Notes: generated by a model from the letters alone, not told the origin. A stretch of 64,000 nt of DNA from Methanosarcina siciliae T4/M (GCF_000970085.1 NZ_CP009506.1:4836001-4900000), one strand, 5' to 3'. Counted from the stretch's first letter, positions 18,165-28,075 are shown. Translations and numbers: made by a program.

Positions 18165-18785
18165 ATGATGATCGACCGGGAAACGCAGGTAGTTGACTGC
18201 CGATGCGGCGCAGGACTTGGCAAGGGAGGAGGGCTGGCTCAAAGAGGCACTCTTTCGGAAGCCGGGCGTGCCGATGTGGTTGCTATTGCCATGAGTCCCG
18301 GACAGAGGCATATCACAAAACCGGTATGTGAGATTACATACGGAATGAGGAAAGAAAACATTCAGGTGAGTGTACTCGTGCTCTACTCAGGTTCAGGGAT
18401 ACCCGAATACGGCTTGAGGACTGGATCATTTGCACTGAGTCCGGTAGAAGTCGCACAGATTGAAATGCACAAACTGGCTGTTATTCACCTCGGAAATATC
18501 AAGGACCACGTAATCAGAAAAACCAGGGAGATTCTGAGCCAGGCTGATATACCGGCAATCGTTGTCAGCCAGATCCCGGTGGATTTTGAAGATTTTGCAG
18601 AAGCAGGGATAAAGACGAGATTAGTGATGCCAAGGGATGAAAACATTCGTACAAAAGGAATTGTAATGGATATGGTAAGTGGAGTTACACGCGGTGACTT
18701 CTGTCCCAGGGATAAACTAAATTCAATTGTTAAATACGTCAAGACGACACTAGACCAATTAGAAGATCATAAAGGAGTTGCATGA
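18165..18785 (+). CDS. mcrC: Methyl-coenzyme M reductase operon protein C (activation complex subunit)
   Basis: A 206-residue McrC. McrC has been found in the ATP-dependent complex that activates MCR by reducing its nickel. Visible features are the conserved start region VDCRCGAGLGKGGGLAQRGTL, the SPGQRHITKPVCEIT segment and GDFCPRDKLN near the C-terminus, with conserved cysteines. Two adjacent ATG codons (18165 and 18168) can start it. It begins 6 bases after the mcrD stop, and its own stop is one base before the mcrG start, which indicates tight translational coupling. Confidence 0.95.
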   Translation: MMIDRETQVVDCRCGAGLGKGGGLAQRGTLSEAGRADVVAIAMSPGQRHITKPVCEITYGMRKENIQVSVLVLYSGSGIPEYGLRTGSFALSPVEVAQIEMHKLAVIHLGNIKDHVIRKTREILSQADIPAIVVSQIPVDFEDFAEAGIKTRLVMPRDENIRTKGIVMDMVSGVTRGDFCPRDKLNSIVKYVKTTLDQLEDHKGVA

Positions 18786-18786
18786 G

Positions 18787-19533
18787 ATGGCATACGAAGC
18801 ACAGTATTATCCAGGCGCTACATCTGTCGGCGCTAACAGAAGAAAGCACATGTCCGGAAAACTTGAGAAACTCAGGGAAATTTCCGACGAAGACTTAACT
18901 GCAGTTCTCGGACACCGTGCCCCAGGGAGCGACTACCCAAGCACCCACCCACCACTTGCAGAGATGGGCGAGCCTGCATGCTCTATCCGCGAGGCTGTAG
19001 CAGCAACACCCGGTGCAGCAGCAGGAGACAGGGTCAGATACGTTCAGTTCGCTGACTCAATGTACAACGCTCCAGCTACCCCTTACTTCAGATCATACTT
19101 CGCAGCAATCAACTTCAGAGGTGTGGACCCAGGTACCCTTTCCGGTCGTCAGATTGTTGAAGCCCGTGAAAGAGACATGGAACAGTGCGCCAAGGTCCAG
19201 ATGGAAACCGAAATGACAGACCCCGCACTCGCAGGTATGCGTGGTGCAACTGTACACGGTCACTCTGTCCGTCTCCAGGAAGACGGTGTAATGTTCGACA
19301 TGCTCGACAGGAGAAGACTCGAAGGTGGCGTCATCATTATGGACAAGGACCAGGTCGCAATCCCACTCGACAGGAAAGTAAACCTCGGCAAGCCAATGTC
19401 CAGCGAAGAAGCCGCAAAGAGGACCACCATCTACCGTGTGGACAATGTAGCCTTCAGGGACGATTCAGAAGTCATTGAATGGGTACACAGAGTATTCGAC
19501 CAGAGAACAAGCTACGGATTCCAGCCTAAATGA
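18787..19533 (+). CDS. mcrG: Methyl-coenzyme M reductase gamma subunit
   Basis: A 248-residue MCR gamma subunit beginning MAYEAQYYPGATSVG. The ATG at 18787 is chosen over an in-frame TTG nine bases earlier because AAAGGAG lies at 18770-18777 and the family starts at this Met. Typical segments are LGHRAPGSDYPSTHPPLAEM and DPGTLSGRQIVEARERDME. With the alpha and beta subunits it forms the (alpha-beta-gamma)2 hexamer that holds two F430 cofactors. mcrA begins 10 bases after its stop. Confidence 0.98.
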   Translation: MAYEAQYYPGATSVGANRRKHMSGKLEKLREISDEDLTAVLGHRAPGSDYPSTHPPLAEMGEPACSIREAVAATPGAAAGDRVRYVQFADSMYNAPATPYFRSYFAAINFRGVDPGTLSGRQIVEARERDMEQCAKVQMETEMTDPALAGMRGATVHGHSVRLQEDGVMFDMLDRRRLEGGVIIMDKDQVAIPLDRKVNLGKPMSSEEAAKRTTIYRVDNVAFRDDSEVIEWVHRVFDQRTSYGFQPK

Positions 19534-19543
19534 GGTGATCATA

Positions 19544-21256
19544 ATGGCAGCAGACATTTTCTCTAAATTCAAAAAATCAATGGAAGTCAAGTTCACACAG
19601 GAATACGGTTCAAACCAGCAGGCTGGCGGCGACATCACCGGCAAGACTGAAAAGTTCCTGAGACTCGGCCCTGAACAGGATGCAAGAAAGCAGGAAATGA
19701 TTAAGGCCGGGAAAGAAATCGCAGAGAAGAGAGGCATTGCATTCTACAACCCGATGATGCACATGGGTGCTCCTCTCGGTCAGCGTGCAATTACTCCTTA
19801 TACTGTTTCCGGAACTGACATCGTTGCAGAACCTGACGACCTCCACTACGTCAACAACGCTGCAATGCAGCAGATGTGGGATGACATCAGGAGAACCTGT
19901 ATCGTCGGTCTTGACATGGCTCACGAGACCCTTGAGAAGAGGCTTGGTAAGGAAGTTACCCCTGAAACCATCAACCACTATCTCGAGACCCTCAACCACG
20001 CCATGCCCGGTGCAGCAGTGGTTCAGGAAATGATGGTCGAAACCCATCCCGCTCTTGTGGACGACTGTTATGTAAAGATCTTCACCGGTGACGACGAACT
20101 TGCAGACGAAGTCGACAAGCAGTACGTTATCAACATCAACAAGATGTTCTCTGAAGAACAGGCAGCCCAGATTAAGGCCTCCATCGGCAAGACAACCTGG
20201 CAGGCAATCCACATCCCAACAATTGTCTCCAGAACAACTGACGGTGCTCAGACCTCCAGGTGGGCAGCCATGCAGATCGGTATGTCTTTCATCTCCGCAT
20301 ACGCAATGTGTGCCGGTGAAGCAGCCGTCGCTGACCTGTCTTTCGCTGCAAAACACGCAGCCCTTGTCTCCATGGGTGAAATGCTCCCCGCAAGGCGTGC
20401 CCGCGGACCAAACGAGCCCGGTGGACTTTCCTTCGGTCACCTCTCAGACATCGTCCAGACAAGCCGTGTATCCAAAGACCCCGCAAAGATTGCCCTTGAA
20501 GTAGTCGGTGCAGGCTGTATGCTCTACGACCAGATCTGGCTCGGGTCCTACATGTCCGGTGGTGTCGGGTTCACCCAGTATGCAACCGCTGCATACACCG
20601 ATGACATCCTCGACAACAACACCTACTACGACGTTGACTACATCAACGACAAGTACAACGGTGCTGCGAATCTGGGTACTGACAACAAGGTTAAGGCAAC
20701 CCTCGACGTCGTAAAGGACATCGCAACCGAGTCCACACTCTACGGTATCGAGACATACGAGAAGTTCCCGACTGCCCTTGAAGACCACTTCGGTGGATCC
20801 CAGAGAGCAACCGTGCTCGCAGCTGCATCCGGTGTTGCATGTGCCCTTGCAACCGGAAACGCCAACGCTGGTCTCTCCGGCTGGTACCTCTCCATGTATG
20901 TCCACAAGGAAGCATGGGGCCGCCTCGGCTTCTTCGGTTTCGACCTGCAGGACCAGTGTGGTGCCACAAACGTTCTGTCCTACCAGGGCGACGAAGGTCT
21001 CCCAGACGAACTCCGTGGTCCAAACTATCCGAACTACGCAATGAACGTCGGTCACCAGGGCGGATACGCAGGTATCGCTCAGGCAGCCCACTCAGGCCGT
21101 GGCGACGCATTCACCGTCAACCCACTCCTCAAGGTCTGCTTCGCTGACGAGCTCATGCCCTTCAACTTCGCAGAGCCCAGGAGAGAGTTCGGCCGCGGTG
21201 CCATCAGAGAGTTCGTGCCTGCTGGTGAGAGATCCCTCATCATCCCGGCAAAATAA
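19544..21256 (+). CDS. mcrA: Methyl-coenzyme M reductase alpha subunit
   Basis: The 570-residue catalytic subunit. The ATG at 19544 follows GAGGTGAT. Residues known to be modified in Methanosarcina are present at the expected numbers: H271 (N-methylhistidine), R285 in LPARRARG (5-methylarginine), G465 in FFGFDLQ (thioglycine) and C472 in LQDQCG (S-methylcysteine). The conserved block NEPGGLSFGHLSDIVQTSR and the YAMNVGHQGGYAGIAQAAH region are intact. The operon is flanked by the genes for the arginine and cysteine modifications. A UUCG-loop terminator follows. Confidence 0.99.
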   Translation: MAADIFSKFKKSMEVKFTQEYGSNQQAGGDITGKTEKFLRLGPEQDARKQEMIKAGKEIAEKRGIAFYNPMMHMGAPLGQRAITPYTVSGTDIVAEPDDLHYVNNAAMQQMWDDIRRTCIVGLDMAHETLEKRLGKEVTPETINHYLETLNHAMPGAAVVQEMMVETHPALVDDCYVKIFTGDDELADEVDKQYVININKMFSEEQAAQIKASIGKTTWQAIHIPTIVSRTTDGAQTSRWAAMQIGMSFISAYAMCAGEAAVADLSFAAKHAALVSMGEMLPARRARGPNEPGGLSFGHLSDIVQTSRVSKDPAKIALEVVGAGCMLYDQIWLGSYMSGGVGFTQYATAAYTDDILDNNTYYDVDYINDKYNGAANLGTDNKVKATLDVVKDIATESTLYGIETYEKFPTALEDHFGGSQRATVLAAASGVACALATGNANAGLSGWYLSMYVHKEAWGRLGFFGFDLQDQCGATNVLSYQGDEGLPDELRGPNYPNYAMNVGHQGGYAGIAQAAHSGRGDAFTVNPLLKVCFADELMPFNFAEPRREFGRGAIREFVPAGERSLIIPAK

Positions 21257-21285
21257 ACTCAATAAATCAAACACTTTAAAAAAGA

Positions 21286-21317
21286 GTAGGCCTTCGGGCC
21301 TGCTTTTTCTCTCTTTT
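21286..21317 (+). terminator. mcr operon terminator hairpin with UUCG tetraloop
   Basis: GTAGGCC and GGCCTGC form a 7-bp stem (one G-T pair) around TTCG, at 21286-21303, followed by TTTTTCTCTCTTTTT. It begins 29 bases after the mcrA stop. Confidence 0.8.
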
Positions 21318-21559
21318 TCCCACCCGAATTGCGCTTCAGGAGCACGGCGTCCTGCCATAAAAATGTGTATTCAGATTGTAAATCGGTTTTCCCTCGGATT
21401 TTTGATGTACTGAAAAGGATTAATATGATTTGTATTTAAGATGCGATTTATAAGCTCCCAATTCCGATAGATCTCCGCATTGGATAAAAATCTCATTTTT
21501 TAACTGGATAAGGGCCATTAAACAGCATTCTTTCCATTCCAGGTTCATATAATCCTACT

Positions 21560-22540
21560 TCAAATCACGACTACTTTTTTGCCTAATTTGCCTGCGGCTT
21601 CCACAAATTCTGCTGTATCCACACCGGGAAACGTATCTACAATACAAATATCGAATTTTTCATCCAGACAATTCACTAATTCTCTTACATCCATACTATA
21701 AATTTCAAATTTTTCTCCGGATGCTATTAATTCTTCTTCGCTGCCTGAAAGTTTGACCGGAAATCCATTTGCTTCTAAATTAACCAAAGTAGTCTCTGTT
21801 GCAGGCTTCCATATGTCATTAAAAACAACTTTTTGAGCGCCGGCTTTAAGGCATGTGAGTCCCAGTGTCCCGGGACCACAGGTACAATCAAGAACAGAAG
21901 GCTTATCATACTCATTCAAAGCTTTTTTAAGTATCTCTATTTTGGGGGATTCTACCGTTGGAAACTCTATATGAATTTCATGCTGATATTTGTATATCCC
22001 CAAAGCCCCGTAAGGAGTCTGTATAATATCGCATCTCAAATCGCATCCGGCAAGAAGTTCATATACATGAGGATTTGAGTCGGAATCTTTTATACCCACA
22101 GTTTTTCTTGCATCTCCCTTTAATACCCCTTTAACTTCTCCAACTTCCTTTACAATTCTTTCAGCACATTTTTTATCTACTTCATTGGACAATATTATTA
22201 AAGAATTTTCAGGCAAATAGGGAACAGAATCGGTCGGATAGCCAGGGGTTACAAGAGGAACACAGGCATTTCTCAAATTGGCTTTTTTATCTTTTATTCC
22301 TTCATCGATCATTACTTTTAGCACGTGAGCCATTACAATATCAAGTTGCCTCTTCCCGCAGTCACAACTTCCAAAATTGTTATCTATTTCGTCCAGGTTA
22401 ATTTGTTCTGCCAGAGGAGAGAATTTTCTTATTTTTTCTGTTTTGCAATCGTTGCATGGTTTATAGAATAATTCAATGTCTTTCAGTGCTTCCGAAACAG
22501 GCCTTATGCACGTATCTCCACACCTGCATCTTATTTCCAT
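21560..22540 (-). CDS. mcmA: McrA cysteine S-methyltransferase McmA (SAM-dependent)
   Basis: A 326-residue protein with an N-terminal cysteine-rich part (RCRCGDTC, CNDCKTE, then CDCGKRQ) and a C-terminal class I SAM methyltransferase fold with motif I VLDCTCGPGTLGL. As I recall, the gene at this position in M. acetivorans was shown genetically to be needed for S-methylation of McrA C472 and was named McmA. Convergent orientation to mcrA supports the match. The Cys clusters could bind zinc or an iron-sulfur cluster. A TATA-like sequence (ACTTATAGAAAAT on the minus strand) lies only about 25 bases before the ATG, suggesting a leaderless transcript. Confidence 0.8.
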   Translation of the reverse strand: MEIRCRCGDTCIRPVSEALKDIELFYKPCNDCKTEKIRKFSPLAEQINLDEIDNNFGSCDCGKRQLDIVMAHVLKVMIDEGIKDKKANLRNACVPLVTPGYPTDSVPYLPENSLIILSNEVDKKCAERIVKEVGEVKGVLKGDARKTVGIKDSDSNPHVYELLAGCDLRCDIIQTPYGALGIYKYQHEIHIEFPTVESPKIEILKKALNEYDKPSVLDCTCGPGTLGLTCLKAGAQKVVFNDIWKPATETTLVNLEANGFPVKLSGSEEELIASGEKFEIYSMDVRELVNCLDEKFDICIVDTFPGVDTAEFVEAAGKLGKKVVVI

Positions 22541-22770
22541 ATGCTTAAATATGGATATTTTCTATAAGTACTATGCCATTCTTATTCTTCTTGGATTCCG
22601 GTCCGGATTCGTTTAGAAGGTAAATGATTCCTTTTGCCGGTTGGAAGTTAATTCAAAAAAAGAAAATGCTGAAAGGATGAGGATTCCTTTCATATCGGTT
22701 CTCAAAGTTAAATAAAATCTGAATTAATCTGAATTAATCTGCAATTAGGGATCCGGATTGTATTTTAGAC

Positions 22771-24063
22771 TCATTCTTCCGAAATCTGTTCAAGCTTTAC
22801 TCCAAGATTGGACATATCTTTAAAGAAGTCCGGGTAAGAGATCGCAACGGATTCGGTTGTGTCAATTGTCGTGTTTCCTGCTACCATCCCTGCAAGGGCA
22901 AGGGACATAACAATCCTGTGGTCGTCCCAGCCGTGGACTGCTGCTCCTTTCAGTTCTCCTCCGGTGATGGTCAGACTATCTTTCTCTTCTTCAAGCTTGA
23001 CACCAAGTTTCGGGAGTTCGGTTGCAAGGGCTCGAAGGCGGTCTGTTTCCTTATAGCGGACGTGCTCAGCATTCTCAATCCTGCTTGTCCCTTCGGCAAC
23101 TGCTGCCAGGACGGCGACAGTCGGGACAAGGTCAGGGGTTGCTCCGGCATCGAAGGTAATGGCTTTTAATTTCTTTCCTCCTCTGACGGTCACAATACCG
23201 GCTTCTCTTTCCCAGCCGATGTCTGCTCCCATCTGTTTCAGGGTTTCGATAATCAGTTTGTCTCCCTGTTTTGAGGGAAAGAGGTTTTTAACGGTAATTT
23301 CGGACCCCTCGGTCATGGCTGCGGCTGCAAGCAGGTAAGACGCCGAAGAAAAGTCGCCCGGAATGGTATATTCTTTGAGGTCGTATTTTTGCTTCCCGGG
23401 GATGATGAACTTCGTGCCGTTATTCTCATCGGTGTGGATTTTGACTCCTGCCAGTTCAAGCATCTCAATGGTTACGTCTACGTAAGGTCTTGACTTCAGT
23501 TTCCCTATAATGGAAAGTGTGGTACTGTTTTCTGCAAGAGGACAGGCTATAAGGAGGGCAGAGATGAACTGCGAACTGATAGATCCTTCAATGTTCACTT
23601 CTTTTCCCTCAAGCCCGCCTTTGACTACAAGCGGAGCCCTTTCATTTCCCCGGGTAGAACAGGTACTGGCTCCCAGCTGGTTAAGAGTTTTGAGAAGGGG
23701 CCCGTTTGGCCGGGTGCGGAGAGAAGAGTCTCCGGTAAGTACCGTGATCCCTTCCGTTAGCCCTGCTATTGCGGTCATGAGGCGAAGGGTTGTCCCTGAG
23801 TTTGCAGCATCAATCACATCATCGGGAACATTGGGTTTTCCATTAAATCCTTTAATGATGAGATTTTCTTCCTTTCTTTCAACCGAGGCTCCGAACATCT
23901 CGGAAGCTCTGATTGTGGCGAGGGTATCGGCGGAGAGCAGGGGACGGTGAATGATCGATTCTTTTGAAAGGGCTGCCAGGGTTATAGCCCTGTGGGTATA
24001 ACTCTTTGAAGGAGGGGCAAAGACTTCCCCTTTGACCGAGGATTTGCTGATGGAAACGCGCAT
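22771..24063 (-). CDS. aroA: 3-phosphoshikimate 1-carboxyvinyltransferase (EPSP synthase)
   Basis: A 430-residue EPSP synthase of the shikimate pathway, joining shikimate-3-phosphate and phosphoenolpyruvate. The substrate-binding start PPSKSYTHRAITLAAL, the NSGTTLRLM motif, the GDSSLRTRP segment and the late RYKETDRLRAL and DDHRIVMSLALAG motifs are all intact. Length is normal for the family. Thymidylate synthase lies 92 bases upstream on the same strand, so the two may be co-transcribed. Confidence 0.96.
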   Translation of the reverse strand: MRVSISKSSVKGEVFAPPSKSYTHRAITLAALSKESIIHRPLLSADTLATIRASEMFGASVERKEENLIIKGFNGKPNVPDDVIDAANSGTTLRLMTAIAGLTEGITVLTGDSSLRTRPNGPLLKTLNQLGASTCSTRGNERAPLVVKGGLEGKEVNIEGSISSQFISALLIACPLAENSTTLSIIGKLKSRPYVDVTIEMLELAGVKIHTDENNGTKFIIPGKQKYDLKEYTIPGDFSSASYLLAAAAMTEGSEITVKNLFPSKQGDKLIIETLKQMGADIGWEREAGIVTVRGGKKLKAITFDAGATPDLVPTVAVLAAVAEGTSRIENAEHVRYKETDRLRALATELPKLGVKLEEEKDSLTITGGELKGAAVHGWDDHRIVMSLALAGMVAGNTTIDTTESVAISYPDFFKDMSNLGVKLEQISEE

Positions 24064-24155
24064 GTATAATCAGAGCTCTTCGATTTTTTTATTCCGGAGT
24101 TTTTCCTGAGATTCAAATGCCTGCTTTTTTGATTAAAAATTTGCTTGAAAACCTT

Positions 24156-24851
24156 TCAGTTTATGCCTTTCACGATATTTTCTACCATGTCCCAGTCGTG
24201 GTCATAGACGTGGGCTGAAATACTGACTGTGGTGATCATTCCCGGTTCAACCCCTACTCTTCCGGCAACATATTCAAGAAGTTTTGAGATCCCGTAAAGG
24301 TTTGCAGGGTAGGCTCCTCCGAAGTCGTGGCTCCTGAAGAGGGTTGTGAGGTGGACTTTCCCGTCCCGGATTTTGAAATCGTCCAGGATCATGCAGGGGA
24401 CTTCATTGACTTTCGTGTCCACAGGCGGGATCCAGGTGACAGCCGTAGCCCGCCGGGAAGTGGGGCTTTCCTTCAGTTTCTCGATTACGTATTCGATCTG
24501 GTCCACTTCTTCATTCCAGTTCCTGAGGCGCTGCCCGTATGTGTACTCAAAATCCTGTGCATTTTCGCCCGAAATCAGCTGTTTTGCATACTCTTCGAGC
24601 CTTTCTTCGTTCCAGGCGGTATCTTCGGGAATTCTGTCCTTATAGGGGTTTTCAATTACTACCATCAGGTCCATGAATTCCCTTATCTGGCTCCCCCTTT
24701 CGTCGGTAATTACCTGCCCGTGGTTCCAGATGATGTTAAGCCCGCGGTACCATGCATCAGAGATATTCTTTGCCCTGATGATCCTGCCAATCTCAAACTT
24801 GTCTTCCATAGAAAATCCCCGTATCAGATTAGGATAGTTTTTAACGATCAT
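24156..24851 (-). CDS. thyA: Archaeal thymidylate synthase
   Basis: A 231-residue protein of the archaeal ThyA/TysY type, shorter than the bacterial enzyme. It methylates dUMP to dTMP. The catalytic cysteine is in NEVPCMILDDF, and the nucleotide-binding region is HLTTLFRSHDFGGAYPANL. YDHDWDMVENI is at the C-terminus. In methanogens the carbon donor is probably a tetrahydromethanopterin or sarcinapterin derivative. The ATG at 24851 is used; an internal ATG 42 bases later (MEDKFEIGR), behind a GGGG sequence, is an alternative. A TATA candidate GATAAATATACT (minus strand) is near 24885. Confidence 0.88.
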   Translation of the reverse strand: MIVKNYPNLIRGFSMEDKFEIGRIIRAKNISDAWYRGLNIIWNHGQVITDERGSQIREFMDLMVVIENPYKDRIPEDTAWNEERLEEYAKQLISGENAQDFEYTYGQRLRNWNEEVDQIEYVIEKLKESPTSRRATAVTWIPPVDTKVNEVPCMILDDFKIRDGKVHLTTLFRSHDFGGAYPANLYGISKLLEYVAGRVGVEPGMITTVSISAHVYDHDWDMVENIVKGIN

Positions 24852-25149
24852 TATCTAATTTACCTGCTATTTACAGTATATTTATCATGAACTAATGAGT
24901 TAAAACTGATGCTTTTGCTGACTTTGTTTTATTGGCTATTTGCCCCTTCCCCTCTATCTATCACTTTCTTTTATAAGTGCTTTTTCTCCTGCGGATTCTG
25001 ACTATTTACTGTGTAATTTGATAACATATAGCACGCTAAATTTAAAAAAATACCGGAAAACTTTCAGAGAGAAGATGAGACGGAAAACAGGCTGAAAAAA
25101 AGATAGAAACAAAATAGAAAGCAAAAGTAAAAAAATGTTTTAGAGGGCT

Positions 25150-26010
25150 TTAGAATCTCATTGCCCTCAGGCGTTTTACCCTCTCATCAGTTACCGGGTG
25201 AGTCCTGAAAAGAGACTGGAGCGTTCCACCTTTGAGCGGGTTTACGATGAACATGTGTGCGCTGGTCTCTTTTGCCTGGACATCCCTGATGCCTGGCTTG
25301 AAGTGGGAGTTTCCGTACTCGAGCTTTTCAAGGGCATCGGCAAGAGCCCAGGGTTTTTTAGAGATTCTTGCTCCTTCTTCGTCAGCTGCAAATTCCCTTG
25401 ACCTTGAGATTGCAAGCTGGATCAGGGTTGCAGCAAGCGGAGCAAGCACCGCCATTACGATAAACCCGATGATGCCTCCGTTGTCGTCGTCCCTGCCGCC
25501 AAAGCCGCCGAAGATTGCAGCCCAGCGAGCCCAGGTAGCCAGCATGGTAATTACACCTGCAATGGTTGCAGCCACCGCACTGATCAGGGTATCCCTGTTC
25601 TTTACGTGTGCAAGCTCGTGTGCCAGCACACCTTCGATCTCCTCAAAGGAGAGCAGGTTGAGAATCCCGGTCGTAACAGCTACAGCCGCATGCTGCGGGT
25701 TCCTGCCGGTTGCAAATGCGTTTGGCATCCCGGAATCAACAACATACACTTTGGGCTTTGGAATATTTGCTTTGAGAGCCAGCCCGTCAACAATCTTGTG
25801 AAGGTTCGGGGACTCTGCAGGGGTTACTTCTCTTGCCCTGTACATTTTCAGTACAATCTTGTCGCTGTACCAGTAACTTCCAAAGTTCATGATTACTGCA
25901 AAAAGAAAAGCAATAATCATCCCGCCCGTTCCGCCGAAGTAATCTCCTATAAGTACCAGGAGCCCTGTCAGGGAAGCAAGCAGAACTGTGGTTCTAAACA
26001 TATTTTTCAT
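25150..26010 (-). CDS. htpX: Membrane zinc protease HtpX
   Basis: A 286-residue M48-family metalloprotease that degrades damaged membrane proteins. Two N-terminal membrane helices (residues about 8-45) precede the zinc motif HELAH, followed by a second hydrophobic pair (SAVAATIAGVITML and IIGFIVMAVLAPLAATL). The third zinc ligand is in SREFAADEEGA, and the family signature FRTHPVTDERVKRL is near the end. The catalytic domain faces the cytoplasm. It is a single gene with no clear operon partner. Confidence 0.95.
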   Translation of the reverse strand: MKNMFRTTVLLASLTGLLVLIGDYFGGTGGMIIAFLFAVIMNFGSYWYSDKIVLKMYRAREVTPAESPNLHKIVDGLALKANIPKPKVYVVDSGMPNAFATGRNPQHAAVAVTTGILNLLSFEEIEGVLAHELAHVKNRDTLISAVAATIAGVITMLATWARWAAIFGGFGGRDDDNGGIIGFIVMAVLAPLAATLIQLAISRSREFAADEEGARISKKPWALADALEKLEYGNSHFKPGIRDVQAKETSAHMFIVNPLKGGTLQSLFRTHPVTDERVKRLRAMRF

Positions 26011-26533
26011 GACTTCTCACACGACGTCCTCCCAGGCTAATGTCTGGGTTTTCGGTCTTTTGATACGTATGTTTTGCAGTTGTTTCTGTAATTTTGCTTG
26101 AATAGTATCAAACATATATCTTTTGGCTACAGATATATATTTTTTATCTCCTATTCGGAAGATTTGTACTTTTGTACCATTTTAGTTTCCTGATTTATCC
26201 AAAAATACATTTTAATTCCATAAAATAGAAGATTTATTCCCCAAACGGGAAGGTTTATTTTTTTACAAGAAGTCTCATTCCACCTTCCGGTTCAACTCTC
26301 ATGTTTTAAGTTGCAACACCGTCAGATTCCCGGTTTAGAGATTATTATGCTGATTTTGTCTTCGAACTTCGTTTTTTAGTTCGATTTCAAACTGTAATAT
26401 GGGAGTTTCAAGTATATATTATTTATTAAAAGAAATTTTTATGGAGTTTTTCATGAAAGTGATGAAGCTTAGATTTTTCCGGGCTAATCGGAGTCCAAAG
26501 AATTATGCTCCTTTCAAGCTGAACGCCCGGTAT
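26011..26533. other. AT-rich intergenic region
   Basis: No gene is supported. It contains the htpX promoter (TATA-like ATATATC/TATATAT stretches near 26110-26145) and a loose repetition of AAGATTTATTCC/GAAGGTTTATTTT near 26228-26260. A short open frame at 26399-26587 overlaps the end of the next gene and has no ribosome-binding site. Confidence 0.4.
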
Positions 26534-27466
26534 TCAGATTACTCCGTCTTCAAAATAATCGGTGTCCATCTTCTTCACTTCATATGATTTGACCTTCGAA
26601 ACCCCAACATCATATTCAATCATTAGCCTTGCAAGCACCTCCCCGTCGATAAGGACAATGTTCCCTGTAAAGTCTGCATATTCAATAGCTTCTTTTGAAA
26701 AATTCGAGGTCGTTATGAAGACTCCTTTCTTTGCCTTCTTTCCTATCAGGGCTCCGGCGAATTTCTGAATTTCAGGTCTTGTGACTGTACCTTCCCAGCG
26801 CTTAGCCTGTATATAAATAACATCAAGCCCAAGCCTATCTTCTTTTATAATGCCATCAATACCACCGTCGTGACTTTTGCCAACAGCTTTCCCGGCATCG
26901 GCTCTTGAACCTCCATAACCCATTTTTGTCAGGACATCGACAACCAGTGATTCAAAGAAAGTAGGAGAGCATTTTTTAGTGGTAGAGAGAATTTCGGAAA
27001 CAAGTTCGTTGTGAAGTTTCTGGTAAGCAATTTCGAGGGACTCTTCGGGATCGAGAGCTTTTTTTCCTTCTATTTCAGGAACATCTGGCTTATCAATTAA
27101 AATCGTTTTGTCTTTATTGTAAAACTCATTAAATTCTTTATACCGCTTTAAAAAATTAACATCAATGGAAGGAGGTTTTTCTTTAAGAACATCCAACCCT
27201 CTCCGTGTAATGGAAAAATATCCCTTTTTTCCGGAGTTCAGAAGTCCGGCCTTTTTCAGATAAGTATTAGCCCATCCGACTCTGTTTTTAAAAATAACTT
27301 GCTGGCCGCTTGGCAGTAGCTCTTTTCTTTCTTCTTCACTCAGCCTGAATTCTTCGGCTAACTGTTCAATCGCATCACGTATTCGATGTTCTTTGCCGTT
27401 TTCTGCATACTTTAACAGAGGGAGCATTAAGGACTGATAATCTGGAATTACCATCAAACCACTCAA
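26534..27466 (-). CDS. mrr: Mrr-type restriction endonuclease
   Basis: A 310-residue protein with an N-terminal winged-helix Mrr_N domain (residues about 5-95, with SLMLPLLKYAENG and GLLNSGKKGYFSITRRGL). Its C-terminal Mrr nuclease domain (about 165-295) carries the PD-(D/E)XK-like core GKSHDGGIDGIIKEDRLG, YIQAKRW and GVFITTSNFSKEAIEYA. Mrr proteins are Type IV enzymes that cut modified foreign DNA. No methyltransferase is adjacent, which fits Type IV. An internal ATG (MVIPDYQ) 12 bases later is an alternative start. Confidence 0.93.
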   Translation of the reverse strand: MSGLMVIPDYQSLMLPLLKYAENGKEHRIRDAIEQLAEEFRLSEEERKELLPSGQQVIFKNRVGWANTYLKKAGLLNSGKKGYFSITRRGLDVLKEKPPSIDVNFLKRYKEFNEFYNKDKTILIDKPDVPEIEGKKALDPEESLEIAYQKLHNELVSEILSTTKKCSPTFFESLVVDVLTKMGYGGSRADAGKAVGKSHDGGIDGIIKEDRLGLDVIYIQAKRWEGTVTRPEIQKFAGALIGKKAKKGVFITTSNFSKEAIEYADFTGNIVLIDGEVLARLMIEYDVGVSKVKSYEVKKMDTDYFEDGVI

Positions 27467-27529
27467 AAACCATTTTCTTATCCAAATTTTTTAATGTCTT
27501 TCCTTTTATGGTTTGCTATTTTTCTTATG

Positions 27530-28075
27530 TCATCCTTCAATTTTATATTCCAACCTCACCAGCCCATTCTCATACCTCTTCGTATCAATCATCCTGAGCC
27601 TGACTTCCTTCCCAATCCGGTTAAACAGCGGAATCCCACCCCCAAGAATTACCGGAACAACGAAAATAATCAAATCCTGCACAAGGTCTTCTTCGAGAAA
27701 TGCCCTGATAAGCTGCGAACCGCCCACGAGCCAGATATCTTCATCAGTATTTTCTTTCAGCCGGCGCACAAATTTCCCTACGTCCCCGGAAACAAATTCT
27801 ATATTTCTTTCGCGGCGCAGGGGTTCGTTTTGTCTTGTAAAAACATACGTTTTCTTCTCTCCGTAAGGCCATACTCCGAAGCCCAGTACCTGTTCATAGG
27901 TTTTCCTGCCCATAAGGACTGTGCCGATCGAGGAGTAGAATTCGGAATATCCGTAGTCGGTTTCGGAACTGTTTTCGTATTCAGTTAACCAATCGATATT
28001 GCCGTTTTCCCGGGCTATAAAGCCATCAAGGCTGCAGGCGATGTAGAGTTTTATTACGGGATTATTTTCTTTCAT
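27530..28075 (-). CDS. RibD C-terminal/dihydrofolate-reductase-like reductase
   Basis: A 181-residue protein of the RibD_C/DHFR-like fold, which uses NADPH. The start KLYIACSLDGFIARENG, the GRKTYEQVL motif, DIWLVGGSQLIRAFLEEDLVQD and the late PVILGGGIPLF are typical. It is 63 bases upstream of Mrr on the same strand. Members annotated like this are common and their substrates are mostly unknown; a role in folate metabolism is not implied. Confidence 0.88.
   Translation of the reverse strand: MKENNPVIKLYIACSLDGFIARENGNIDWLTEYENSSETDYGYSEFYSSIGTVLMGRKTYEQVLGFGVWPYGEKKTYVFTRQNEPLRRERNIEFVSGDVGKFVRRLKENTDEDIWLVGGSQLIRAFLEEDLVQDLIIFVVPVILGGGIPLFNRIGKEVRLRMIDTKRYENGLVRLEYKIEG

Noticed and set aside
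19610..21091. Long minus-strand frames opposite mcrA
   Set aside because: Cys/Val-rich translations without motifs, caused by the strong codon bias of mcrA.
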